Assembly (NCBI RefSeq): GCF_019222765.1 | Contig: NZ_CP078145.1 | Span: forward strand, 6,944,001 to 7,008,000 | Source of the DNA: Nocardia iowensis | Lineage (GTDB): Bacteria; Actinomycetota; Actinomycetes; Mycobacteriales; Mycobacteriaceae | Reading direction: 5' to 3' | DNA: 64,000 nucleotides | In this document: positions 9,001 to 15,489 of the stretch, in pieces | Layout of the letters: every line of letters starts with the position of its first letter | Position numbering within the stretch: position 1 is the stretch's first letter | The notes under the pieces: model-generated | Database searches by the model: none | Told to the model about the DNA's origin: nothing | What the model saw: only the letters and a program-made list of their open reading frames with translations | Translations under genes and position numbers: made by a program

Positions 9001-11401
9001 AAGTCCGTGTTCCGGCCAAGGGACCGCCGACGTGCGGCACCGCGCCCGCCACCGGCGCACTGAGCGCGTCGACGGTTGCTTCGGTGGGGCCGTACATGTT
9101 TCGCGCGGGCACACCCGAGCCGACGATCGTCTCCCACAGCGCGGGCGAGGCCGCTTCGCCGCCGATGAGCAGCAGTTGCGGGCGATGTCGGGCGCCGAGC
9201 ATGCCGTTGTCGATCAGCGCCGCGGCCATCGACGGGGTGGTGTCGACCACGTCGATCCGGTCGGCGGCGAACGCGGCCACCTGCGCTGCGGCGTCGCGTT
9301 GCAGCTCGGCGTCGTAGAGGTGCACGCGGTGTCCGCACAGCAACCACAGCAGCTGGTCGAGGGCGGCGTCGAACGCGAAGGACGCGGTATGCGCCGTGTG
9401 CAGCTGCCTGCCGCCGACGCGGTCCGCGGCCTCGGCATAGATGGTCGAGCGGTGATGGTGCAGCAGATGCGCGGCGCCACCGGACCGAACCAGCACGCCC
9501 TTGGGTCGTCCGGTGGAGCCCGAGGTGTACACCACGTACGCCAAGTGCTCGGCGGCGCGCGGGGCGGCCAATTCCGCCTCCGTCAACGGACCGTCGGCTT
9601 CTTCGCCGATCAGCGCTTGAACAGCGCTGTCCAGCAATCGAATCGGGGTCGGGCGGGCACCGCCGGACAGCACCTCGACCAAGGCGTCGTCCGCGAGCAC
9701 CTGCACCGGTGCCGCGTCATCGATGATGTCGCGCAGCCGCTCGATCGGGTGCTCCGGATCGAGCACCAGGTGCGCGGCCCCGGCATGGTGGACCGCGAGC
9801 ATCGCCACCACGATCTCGGCGGTACGCGGCAGCGCGATGCCGACGATGTCATCCGGTCCGACGCCCTTGCCGCGCAGGTAGCGGGCCAGCCGATGCACGC
9901 GTCCGGCGAGGCCGGCAGCCGTGAGTCGGGTTGTGCCGCAGACCAGGACGACGCGATCCGGGTGCTCGACGGCGAGGCGGTCCAGTGCCGCGGACAGGTC
10001 CTCAGGTGCACCGGGCAGTTGCCCGCTCGCCCGCTCGGCCAGGACGCGCGCACCGTCTTCGGGCGGATACGGCGCGACGCGGCCGATCGGCCGGTCCAGG
10101 CCGTCGGTGAGTTCGGTGATCATCCGGACCAGTGCGGTCATCCGCCGCTGTACGACGTCGGCGCTGATCGAGCGGGCGTCGACCTCGAAGCCCAGTTGGA
10201 TCCGGCCACCGGACAGCGGCGTGACGGTCAGTCCGAGATCTTCCGGCGGGCCGCCCGCCACATTGCGCAAAGTGCCTACGGCACCGGCGAAGTCGAGGGC
10301 GACGTCGAATGCCTTCAGGTTGATCCCGATGCCGTGCAACAGCGCGCCGGTCTGCGCGCCGCCGAACTCGCGGGCCAGGTTCTCGCCGCGGTAGCGCTGA
10401 TGCGCGCGCAGTCCGCGCAGTGCGTCCGCGACCCGCTTGCTCAGTTCGCCGAGACGGTCGTGGCTGCACACCGACAGCCGCAGCGGCAGTACGTTGACCG
10501 CCATGGACGGTGTGGTCAGGGCGGTGCGGCCGACGCGAGCCATCACCGGTAGGGCGATCACCACGTCGGTCTCACCGAGCAGCCGGTGCACGAATCCGGC
10601 ATAGCAGCCGACCAGGACGTCGGCCCAGGTGGTGCCGGATGCCTCGGCCACCGCGCCGACCCGCTTCATGAACTCGGCGTCGAGCACGGCGCGCGCCTGA
10701 TTCGTCTGTTCGGCAGGCCCGTCCGGCTGGCTGCCCCGGCCGTCCAGCGACGGCAGCGGAGTCAGCAGGTCGCGCCAGTACGCGCGGTCCCGCTCGACGT
10801 CTGGACCCGCGAGATATGCCGCGTCCTCGGCGACCAGGGTGGTGACCGATCCCCACCGCACGGGTGCGACCTCGGTGCCGCGCACCAGCGCGGTGTAGTG
10901 GGCGGCGACTCGGCGCGAGACCATGGCCGCGCTGTATCCGTCGATGATCAGGTGGTGGTACAGCTGCACACACCACACCTCGTGATCGGACAGCCGCACC
11001 AGGGTGTAGGTGTACAGCTGGCGGTCGACCATCCCCCGGCAGTATTCCGCGGCCCGCTGCCGTTCCGCCTCGACGAATCGGTGTGCGGCGGCCGTCGGAT
11101 CGGCTTCGCCACGCAGATCGACCACGGGGCGCAGTTCCGGCTCGGCGTCGGTGATCCGCTGCCGCGGACCGTCCGGCCCGTCGACGAAACGCAGTCGCAT
11201 GGTGTCGGCTTCGGCGATCGTGCGCCGAATCGCGGTGTCCAGCAGGCCGATATCGATGGGTTGCGGGCCCGCGATCTCCAGCACCTCGCCGACCAGGTAG
11301 CTCAATGACTCGGGGTCGAGCCGCTGTGCGTTCCAGATGCCGAGCTGCGCTCCGGTCAGCGCCAACTCAGCGCGTCCGTCCACCACCGGATTCACCGTCA
11401 C
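1..11401 (-). CDS. Siderophore-type nonribosomal peptide synthetase, 3' part beyond left edge
   Basis: Multimodular NRPS with 3800 codons in the window and no stop before the left edge. Visible domains by approximate residue: C1 1-430 (EntF-like start, HHLIIDG), A1 465-965, PCP1 (Ser1015), E 1050-1500 (VEGHGRD, TVGWFT, LLNYLGRF), C2 1555-1975 (HHLLTDGWS), PCP2 (Ser2041), C3 2120-2565 (HHIAFDA), A2 2575-3060, PCP3 (Ser3106), C4 3175-3615 (HHLLIDGWS), A3 from about 3630, cut just before its TSGS loop. Aligning to GrsA/EntF gives pocket code DILQLGVVWK for A2, close to the glycine code, and DADDLGMVDK for A1, whose acidic residues suggest a cationic side chain such as Arg (inference). An EntF-like first C domain usually accepts an aryl acid. 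The GTG start follows a GAGG at about 8 nt. It lies 91 bp behind the siderophore reductase gene on the same strand, so iron-repressed co-transcription is likely. Confidence 0.95.
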   Translation of the reverse strand, partial: MTVNPVVDGRAELALTGAQLGIWNAQRLDPESLSYLVGEVLEIAGPQPIDIGLLDTAIRRTIAEADTMRLRFVDGPDGPRQRITDAEPELRPVVDLRGEADPTAAAHRFVEAERQRAAEYCRGMVDRQLYTYTLVRLSDHEVWCVQLYHHLIIDGYSAAMVSRRVAAHYTALVRGTEVAPVRWGSVTTLVAEDAAYLAGPDVERDRAYWRDLLTPLPSLDGRGSQPDGPAEQTNQARAVLDAEFMKRVGAVAEASGTTWADVLVGCYAGFVHRLLGETDVVIALPVMARVGRTALTTPSMAVNVLPLRLSVCSHDRLGELSKRVADALRGLRAHQRYRGENLAREFGGAQTGALLHGIGINLKAFDVALDFAGAVGTLRNVAGGPPEDLGLTVTPLSGGRIQLGFEVDARSISADVVQRRMTALVRMITELTDGLDRPIGRVAPYPPEDGARVLAERASGQLPGAPEDLSAALDRLAVEHPDRVVLVCGTTRLTAAGLAGRVHRLARYLRGKGVGPDDIVGIALPRTAEIVVAMLAVHHAGAAHLVLDPEHPIERLRDIIDDAAPVQVLADDALVEVLSGGARPTPIRLLDSAVQALIGEEADGPLTEAELAAPRAAEHLAYVVYTSGSTGRPKGVLVRSGGAAHLLHHHRSTIYAEAADRVGGRQLHTAHTASFAFDAALDQLLWLLCGHRVHLYDAELQRDAAAQVAAFAADRIDVVDTTPSMAAALIDNGMLGARHRPQLLLIGGEAASPALWETIVGSGVPARNMYGPTEATVDALSAPVAGAVPHVGGPLAGTRTYLLDSALQPVPDGEVGELYLAGTQLARGYLGRPVVTAERFVADPFGAPGDRMYRTGDRARWAAGRGYEFLGRGDNQVKIRGHRVELGEVEAILGALPGVAAAAAVIRSTSGLTQLIGYLVPASGQRLDASDELRHQLAKTVPDHLVPSAIVVLDALPTTVNGKLDRAALPAPQVVSTGRAARTDREKALCAVVAEALGRPPVSVDDDFFGLGGDSITAISVSSRLRAHGLLIQPKALLAQRDLATIAATAERIDDEPSVAAADEATGVVPLPPIVRALLGANPSPAAISGYAQWTAIGLHEPLAFDDLVSGVQTILDRHDALRSVLDTRTAEPTLTIGAPGSLSAADLIIETTTTGNGIPALAADLAEQLDPAAGRCLRVALVRTPQGAPDQLILVANHLVVDGVSWRILVPELHEACQAARERRPIRLASKSSSWRRYATLLAEQGAAGTRASELDHWQAALGHGPVAPLGARALDPARDRAESAARTRTFAPAAITEAMLTTLPAAYRARTDEVLLAALMLAVNSWRHSRGEALEAGRPVTVEGHGRDALAADTDFAGTVGWFTSEYPVWAPATGIDTAAGLAEALAGGPAAGRLLRAVKEAKRAVPGGGVGFGVLRHLDHRTEPALADKAAPELLLNYLGRFTASPGTGWQLPEQDPFSVFEPKTKAMSEVLALNAFIHEQGTPSLAVEWTAAGEVLGAAEVAELQQHWELALEAFAAHAVLSDGGLTPADCPDVPATQDGIDELEAVHGPLAALLPLSPLQEGLLFHAIRDGAADVYTLTARIDLSGPLDAQRLMTAFDGVVARHPNLGAAFHYAALDRPVQAIPRSVRIPWRQVDLSALPARTAVAAADRLEIEAAEHHFVIDRSPLLRALLIHLPGAEHRLVLNAHHLLTDGWSTPIVLRELLALYHDDHSGLAAPPAYGDYLAWLAGRDQDAVRDAWAARLAGLAAPSLVRESTGAQNFQLRPVPLSEAHSAELAALGRRRGLTLNTLVQGTWAVVLAGLIGRADVVFGATVSGRPAELPGVEAMVGLFTNTIPVRCTIAPDRPLLDQFAELQETQFAMQEFEQASLAEIERAAGLGQLFDTLVVFENFPNSGAQQPESHELRISAFHNHGLTHYPVTLLAPPGDRLELVIYHDRAAVAEPTVARIIDRLAQILRALVDAEDTPAGELVDMSGWVEPGDTTPARLELAPQAPVLDAVETADRAVLVSVRECVAGVLEVAEVDADDDFFALGGHSLTAMRLVGRLRRAGLRIVITDVFDAPTARGLAMRAQIDQQRFAARHTSTDESETHSDATVSGSLIAEPGILPSGGPATEALLSPGQERLWFLHRLEGPATTYDVPRVVRVRGRLDADALAAAWRDVLIRHPVLRTTYPPDAAGSATIQLLDADQASGLDVRPVGGEGADAAIAACLAEPVDITTAAPARATLLAVAPDEHILVIVVHHIAFDAASLRPLFGDLDIAYRARLAGHAPQWDSAIGADYRSYAARERRRQDEYAYAEQLAYWREKLAGLPVELDLPFDRARPVRAAYRGFTVTRPLSDELRSGITELCAEHGVSPLMVLQAAVAATWSAFGAGRDIPLGTNLSHRDSVLDDDGTTEFADTIGYFVNALVVRCDLTGRPTFAELLHRVRDASLDALAHQDVPFERIVDAVAPPRSLAKHPLFQTMVAYEPAPNIPSLGGLTVEPSAPAATTARFDAAVWLADAGEHRSPFLRLVADAELFDPGTADALLDGLLAVLDRAVRNPAAGIFDSALGQPHPALDPDRRASTPPGVAVRFAEQVRQRPEAVALISDGRSVTYAELAARSEELAARLLAAGAGPEQVVGVALARSADLVAGLLAVLRVGAAYLPLDVDYPADRLAYMLDDATPVCILTSSDLADRLPVDQRALVLTDAGTRPDTPAVPAPRPAGPQLAYVIHTSGSTGRPKGVMVTAANLAAFAETVGGERWIGPGDRIVAVTTVSFDIAVLELLLPLTVGATVVLADRATVRDPDALHALIADSAATVVQATPSLWRVLVEHEDAGRLGTVRALVGGEALPADLATDLVAHCQSVRNVYGPTEATVWATAADLRSGDPVTIGTPWVDVHARVLDEHLRAVPDGVAGELYLGGAQVVRGYLGKPALTAARFVPDPWLPGKRLYRTGDLVRFRAGRLEYLRRIDDQVKVRGFRIELGEVESALRASTGVARAAAAVRADGAGTGRLFGYVVAEPGAQLDPAAVRADAASVLPEYMVPQAITLLDALPLTLNGKVDRAALPEPARPKAARRAPRTPAERTLCALAGEVLGIPAPGPDDAFFALGGDSIRSVRLVTAARRHGLVLTVGDVFEHPTLGELAAAATPVPIVAPEGTADLVALDSDQRKRLDALCPGWQEVLPLGPLQEGMYFQSVVDRASGPDAYHMQVGFSFAPESAPRLELLRAAMDAVLRRHSNLRAGFTHAGFAAPVQFIPATWETPCREVDLTATPTAEIDSMVAALANDEYRTAFDFAAPPLIRLLLVRLPGGASRAIFTLHHLLIDGWSISLLFTELFTLFEHAEGSTDAELDAVLAPAADFRDQLRWLAGLDHGASEKAWRAYLADLAQPTLLGSGGVAQSPLPMRSLVELTPDTSAALRALAGHSRVTLSTVVSTAWGLALRASTGLDDVVFGSTVSGRSPEVPGWERMIGLVLNTVPVRVRVRPGESLLDLLRRLLKEQGGLVAHQQLGLGRIQRAGGHPTLFDTLYVFRNLPRSAATADVFARNGVVSREAVDSTHYALTLDVDPGVAADPLRIALEHRPDLVPDNRAREILDRLVEILHLFATPDTVAGRTVVADTVAPVAVSPEFTPDRVPVPLPGQPGGSVDALLRERAAATPDACALVCGSVALTAREMDARVDRMARLLASRGMGPGDVVALALPRIADHVVAIFAVMRTGAAYLPLDLTHPPARLRDLLTDSAAAALVSTTVHRDSVVDGDGPRVQLLLDEPAVAAVLDGAVAPPAVPDAAVAGPSSADQPAYVIYT
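5230..6760 (-). other. NRPS module lacking an adenylation domain (C2-PCP2)
   Basis: This is a sub-region of the NRPS. The C domain opens with LPLSPLQEG and carries HHLLTDGWS near 6.3 kb. The carrier motif LGGHSLTAM follows near 5.28 kb, only about 340 residues after the HHxxxDG motif. A normal C-A-PCP module would need some 850 residues there. None of the A-domain core motifs (TSGSTG, YGPTE, GRxDxQVKIRG) occurs in between, whereas both other complete modules have them. The PCP also has GGHS instead of the GGDS of the other two carrier domains. Confidence 0.88.
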
Positions 11402-11492
11402 AACCCATTCCTCAATCTCGAGCCACCTACGTTCAACGCCTGCCGCCCGAGCAACTCGGAGGCAGGCGGTTATGCCGGAGTCGTCTGCACCA

Positions 11493-12380
11493 CTAGTCGG
11501 CGACGGCCTCGTGGTCTTCGTCGAAGTCCGCGTGCCCGCGCTTCCAGTAGGCCGTCACCTCGGCGTCACCGGGCTCGGCGCGCAACACCTCGCGCACCCA
11601 GCGCCGCAGCGGGCGCACCACCCCCGCTTCGGCGGCGATCCAGGCGTACACCCGCTCGCCCTCGGGAATCGATACCGCGCGGATGGCGCGCTCGAGCAGA
11701 TCCGAGGCGCCCGGCGCCACGCTCCCCCGGTGCAGCCAGCGCACTTCGACGCCCACCGGGGCGACCAGGTCGATTTCCTCGGTGGCGTCCACCACCTCGA
11801 TGAACGCCCACCCGGCCGCTGTAGCGGGCAGTTCCTCCAACCAGCGGGCGATCGCGGGCAGTGCGGTGATGTCTCCAGCCAACAGGTACCGGTCGTAGGT
11901 GAACGGCACCACCAGTCCGCCGGGCGGCCCCGCGATGTACACGCTCGTCCCCGGCGTCGCGGCCGCGGCCCAGCCCGCCGCATGTCCGCCTGGGTGGAGG
12001 GCGAAATCGATGTCGAGCTCACCGGCGACCGGATCGTAGCGGCGCACTGTGTATTCCCGCGAAATCGGCAGCGGGCGCGGCCATTTCAGGGCCAGATCGA
12101 CCTGCTCGGGCAGGCGCAGCGTGCCGTCGGGATCGGGATAGATCAGCCGGACGTGCTCGGTGGGCGCGTGACTCTCGAATCCCGCCAGTCCGGGCCCCGT
12201 GAAGGTCAATCGCCGCAATCCGGCGCCGACCATGCGCGCGTCCCGCACGGTCACCTCGCGCAGCCCGATCGGGTACGGCACCTTGGCCCCGCCCGCCGCC
12301 CCGTCGAGCACCTCGGCGATCCGTTCCAGATGAGCGGCCCGGTTCATCCGGCCGCGCCGATCTTCCGCATTGCGTGACAT
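11493..12380 (-). CDS. Siderophore-interacting protein (FAD-binding ferric-siderophore reductase)
   Basis: Member of the ViuB/MxcB-type siderophore-interacting family, cytoplasmic flavoproteins that reduce ferric siderophores to release iron. Visible signatures are the FAD-binding barrel around ISREYTVRRYDP, the long GxHAAGWA loop, and the C-terminal NAD(P)H lobe ending AEVTAYWKRGHADFDEDHE, typical of the family. Length (about 295 aa) is usual. The start is uncertain: the frame is open to a TTG at 12440, with ATG codons at 12404 and 12380. I chose 12380 because GGAACGCAAGGG precedes it and the iron box then lies about 65 bp upstream. It is first in the transcript that continues into the NRPS, which supports a siderophore role for that synthetase. 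Confidence 0.92.
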   Translation of the reverse strand: MSRNAEDRRGRMNRAAHLERIAEVLDGAAGGAKVPYPIGLREVTVRDARMVGAGLRRLTFTGPGLAGFESHAPTEHVRLIYPDPDGTLRLPEQVDLALKWPRPLPISREYTVRRYDPVAGELDIDFALHPGGHAAGWAAAATPGTSVYIAGPPGGLVVPFTYDRYLLAGDITALPAIARWLEELPATAAGWAFIEVVDATEEIDLVAPVGVEVRWLHRGSVAPGASDLLERAIRAVSIPEGERVYAWIAAEAGVVRPLRRWVREVLRAEPGDAEVTAYWKRGHADFDEDHEAVAD

Positions 12381-12444
12381 CCCTTGCGTTCCATGGAAAT
12401 CCATCGACCGATCGGGTCGACGTGCACTCCGCGAGCGCAAAACA

Positions 12445-12463
12445 TGAGGTTAGCCTAACTTAA
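12445..12463 (-). promoter_or_regulatory. IdeR/DtxR iron box upstream of the siderophore operon
   Basis: The 19-mer TGAGGTTAGCCTAACTTAA matches 16 of 19 positions of the mycobacterial IdeR consensus TTAGGTTAGGCTAACCTAA and keeps its dyad core TTAGCCTAA. It lies just upstream of the siderophore-interacting protein gene, where Fe(II)-loaded IdeR would block transcription. The match was made by eye against the remembered consensus. Confidence 0.85.
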
Positions 12464-12575
12464 TTTCCCGAGCAAGGCGGTCACGCACACCTCACAATAG
12501 GGTCCGGAGCACACCCGCCCACCAGGCGAACGTTCTCCGAACCCACGACAGCGGGACAGCCCGCTACGTCATCGC

Positions 12576-13271
12576 TCAGGCCGGAACCCCCTGCCGCACC
12601 GGGCCCGCAACAGCGGTCTGCTGCTCCCCGAGTCGGTACAGATATGCCGCCACCGCGGTGACCCAGACCCACATCAGGATGCCAGGAACCAGGAAGGCCA
12701 CATACGTCGTGGACGTATCGGCTCCGACGACCACGAGGAGGGCAAAGGCGCCCAACGACATCGGAACGGCTGCCCAGGAAAACCAGGTCCAGTTCCGGCG
12801 CCCTCGGCTGGTGAACCACCTCGCGATCAGCAAGCTCGCCGCGATGAGCAGGAGGGAGCTGACCCCACGTGAGGCCGCGTTGACGATCCCGTGCCAGGTC
12901 GTCGACTCCGTCAGCGTGCCGAGCGGGAAGCCGATCACCGCGTCCGCGGGAAACAAGCCACCGACGAGGTAGGCCAGCCCGAACAGTCCGAGCAGCCGCG
13001 GGGCCCAACGCGCACCCCGGCCCTGCCGCAGCATCCGGCCGACGCCGACGGCAAACAGCACCATCAACACCCCGGTCACCACCATGTTGGTTCGATGGAT
13101 CCAGCCGAGGTCCCCGGTTGTCAAAAGGTTGTAGCGGTGTTGTGACAGGTCGAATCCGGCCCGGGTCAACGCCTGGACCGCGGTTACCGCGATATACAGC
13201 GGACCTGCCAGGACACCGCAGGCCAGCAATGCACCGGTCGGTCGCGCCATCGACTTCTGTTCGATCATCAT
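12576..13271 (-). CDS. DUF998-like multi-pass membrane protein
   Basis: Predicted integral membrane protein of about 231 residues with roughly six hydrophobic segments (GALLACGVLAGPLYIAVTAV, MVVTGVLMVLFAVGV, LLGLFGLAYLVGGLF, SLLLIAASLLIA, FALLVVVGA, GILMWVWVTAVAAYLY). The pattern, with an RYNLLTTGDLGWIH loop after the first helix, fits DUF998 proteins, whose biochemical role is not established. The ATG was chosen because GGAGAC directly precedes the ATGATG pair; a TTG further upstream lacks support. It starts 54 bp after the AraC regulator on the same strand, so it is probably its co-transcribed target or partner. It is not obviously linked to the siderophore genes downstream, which have their own iron box. 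Confidence 0.82.
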   Translation of the reverse strand: MMIEQKSMARPTGALLACGVLAGPLYIAVTAVQALTRAGFDLSQHRYNLLTTGDLGWIHRTNMVVTGVLMVLFAVGVGRMLRQGRGARWAPRLLGLFGLAYLVGGLFPADAVIGFPLGTLTESTTWHGIVNAASRGVSSLLLIAASLLIARWFTSRGRRNWTWFSWAAVPMSLGAFALLVVVGADTSTTYVAFLVPGILMWVWVTAVAAYLYRLGEQQTAVAGPVRQGVPA

Positions 13272-13325
13272 GTCTCCGTTTCGCCGCCGCCCGCCGGGAG
13301 GAAGCAACTTGTGCGTGCGCCAACG

Positions 13326-14207
13326 TTATTGGCGCGCACCGGCGGCGGTCTTGGAGAAATGTGACCCCACCGAACCGAGAAGATGCAGATCCTCGAACTG
13401 TTCTGTCGCGCGAATCAACCCCACCGGCGTCGTCCCGGTGAACTCGCGAACCTCGTTGATCAGATGTGATTGATCGAAGTAGCCACAGGCCAGCGCCAGT
13501 TGTCCCCAGTCCGGTGCCTCGGCACGCCGCGCGAGTTCACTGGCGCGCTGGAATCGCAATACCCGGCTCAGCTGCTTCGGCGTCATCCCGACTTCGCGGG
13601 TGAATACCTGGATGAACCGGCGGCGGCTGAGTTCGACGCTCGCCGCGACCGCGCCGACGGTGCTCCCCGGCCGAGCGAGCTGTTCGAGGGCGAAAGGCAA
13701 TACGGGGTGTCCCGGAACGTGGGCCGGTAAGCGCGATCGCAGGGTGGATTCCAGGACGGTGAAGCGCTCCATCGACGTGGTAGCCGCGCACAAACGCTCA
13801 CGTAACTCGGTCGCCGGACGACGGCCCCACAGCAACTCCAGATCGACGTGGCGATCGGCGAGCTCGCCCGGCGGAACGCCCAGAAACGGCAGCGCACCAC
13901 CGGGTTTGAAGTGGACGCCGACGATCGACGTATGCGCGGGATTGTCGAACGTGATGTACCGGCCGTAGGCTCCGGCCGCCACCGTTCCGGAATACCGATG
14001 GCACACACCGCTGTGCGGATCATTGATCCGCACGACGTCCGCATGCAGGTTGACCACCAGATCGAGCGTGCCGCTCGGTACCAGCCGCCCCGCCGCATGG
14101 ACCGGAACATCATGCAGCGCCCAGAAATAAGCGATGAACCGCGCAAGCGCCGGACCGGGATCGCGCATCTCGAATCGCACGACTCCAGGATGCCGCACAG
14201 CTGACAT
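13326..14207 (-). CDS. AraC-family transcriptional regulator
   Basis: DNA-binding regulator of 293 residues. The N-terminal about 150 residues (MRDPGPALARFIAYFWALHD, VPSGTLDLVVNLHAD, GVHFKPGGALPFLGVP) match the cupin-like sensor half of a DUF6597-type AraC subgroup. The C-terminal about 100 residues hold the double helix-turn-helix: TVGAVAASVELSRRRFIQVF, then GYFDQSHLINEVREFTGTTP. Ligand unknown. The ATG start has no long upstream extension. It sits 47 bp behind the purine permease-like gene and 54 bp ahead of the DUF998-like gene, all on the minus strand. Confidence 0.92.
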   Translation of the reverse strand: MSAVRHPGVVRFEMRDPGPALARFIAYFWALHDVPVHAAGRLVPSGTLDLVVNLHADVVRINDPHSGVCHRYSGTVAAGAYGRYITFDNPAHTSIVGVHFKPGGALPFLGVPPGELADRHVDLELLWGRRPATELRERLCAATTSMERFTVLESTLRSRLPAHVPGHPVLPFALEQLARPGSTVGAVAASVELSRRRFIQVFTREVGMTPKQLSRVLRFQRASELARRAEAPDWGQLALACGYFDQSHLINEVREFTGTTPVGLIRATEQFEDLHLLGSVGSHFSKTAAGARQ

Positions 14208-14254
14208 CGCAACCTACTATGCGAAAGTCGCAGTCGGACCTCGATGCTCGTCGG

Positions 14255-15217
14255 TCAGCGCGCGGGCCGGTACGGGTTCTTCAAGAAATAGTCGACGACT
14301 GTGCGGCCGAGCGTGTAACCGTTGTCGAGGGAGAGGGGGAACCCCGCCGACTGCTGTTCGAGGTGGTCGAGCACGCTCTGGCCCGGGTAGGGCTGGTCGA
14401 AATTGCTTACCGTGCGCAGGGACAGATAGCGGTCGAGGTAGCCGTGCCGGTCCAGGACTGCGGCGGTGGCGTTGTCTTCCATCTGCGTGGTGCAGTAGAC
14501 GCCATGACCGTTGGTGCGGACGCCCATGATGTGGCGGGCGGTGTCGGAGAGTTCCTTGCCGGAGAACCAGTCGTCGCCGGTCATGGTGTCGCACTTGGCA
14601 ACCGAGGGCTTGCGATCGGCCTGTCCGGGGAACTGGGCGCGTTCGGCGGCGGCCGCGGGGCTGTCGGCCAGGGTGGCGTGCTCGGTCAAGCCGAAGGCGG
14701 TATCGACCAGCGCCTCGTTCAGATGGTAGGCGGCGGTGTTGTAGTTCTCGACGGGGCGGTAGCCGTAGGGCAGGCTCGGCGCCTCGGCCGGGACGAGATG
14801 ATTGCCGAGGTCGAAGTCGACGACCCAGCGCGCCCACGTCGCGGAGCCGAGGGTGACCTGATCCGGCGGCGCGCCTGCGGTGCCGACGGTCAGGAAGTAG
14901 GCATTCGTGAAATCGAATTTCGGGCTGTCCAGCACCGCCATCATGGTGGCGGCCGCGTTGGTCTTGCCCTGGCCGGTCTCGGCGACACACAGACCATCGG
15001 CGTTGCAGTGCACCGGCTTATAGGCGGTGGGCAACTCCACAGTGATCGGCAGCGACTCACGTTCGAGCCACGGCTCGACCTCCGGGTCGAACATCGTGAT
15101 GACCAGCACACCGACCTTGACCGGGGCGGCGGTCGACGTCCGCTCTCCGCCGCAGCCCGCGAGCATCGCAACGGTCGTGAACACAGTCAACGCAACTATC
15201 CAGCGACGTAGAGGCAC
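14255..15217 (-). CDS. Purine nucleoside permease-like lipoprotein (NUP family)
   Basis: Belongs to the NUP family (PF06516), first described as a fungal purine nucleoside permease; members bind nucleosides and resemble nucleoside phosphorylases. Visible: a lipoprotein signal (RRWIVALTVFTTVAMLAGCGG, Cys after AG), VGVLVITMFDPEVEPWL, ETGQGKTNAAATMMAVL, YFLTVGTAGAPPDQVTLGS and the acidic MTGDDWFSGKEL segment. About 320 residues. The frame is open upstream, but I chose the GTG next to LRRW because it gives a compact lipoprotein signal; TTG or GTG codons within 40 bp are possible. The lipobox points to the outer face of the membrane, so it may be a binding protein or surface enzyme rather than a true permease. 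Confidence 0.85.
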   Translation of the reverse strand: MPLRRWIVALTVFTTVAMLAGCGGERTSTAAPVKVGVLVITMFDPEVEPWLERESLPITVELPTAYKPVHCNADGLCVAETGQGKTNAAATMMAVLDSPKFDFTNAYFLTVGTAGAPPDQVTLGSATWARWVVDFDLGNHLVPAEAPSLPYGYRPVENYNTAAYHLNEALVDTAFGLTEHATLADSPAAAAERAQFPGQADRKPSVAKCDTMTGDDWFSGKELSDTARHIMGVRTNGHGVYCTTQMEDNATAAVLDRHGYLDRYLSLRTVSNFDQPYPGQSVLDHLEQQSAGFPLSLDNGYTLGRTVVDYFLKNPYRPAR

Positions 15218-15489
15218 CGGCTGATCGTATGCCAAGACCCCTGCACCCACCGTGCGACCGTGACCTGCGCGAACGCCGAGTTCGCCGAACCGAGGCCGAC
15301 CCGACCGGGCCGAAACGGCACCCATGTAGGTTGGACGACAGGTTCTCTTGCGGCACAGGCGGAACCACCGGACCGGCCCGACCTGCGGCTTCGGTGTGCA
15401 TTCGCTTGCTCGAGCGGTCAGCTGTGCGCTCGATTGTCGACAGTCGGTGGAGCGCGGCCGGGTCCGCGCCGAGTGAAAGGCCCTTCAGC

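Noticed and set aside
8303..10552. Plus-strand open frame of 749 codons
   Set aside because: Antisense to the A1/PCP1 region, whose minus-strand frame has clear A-domain motifs. Low-complexity translation.
12481..13323. Alternative minus-strand frame of 280 codons over the DUF998-like gene
   Set aside because: Translation is Gly/Arg/Cys-rich with no membrane pattern; the overlapping frame has ordered hydrophobic helices and a ribosome site.
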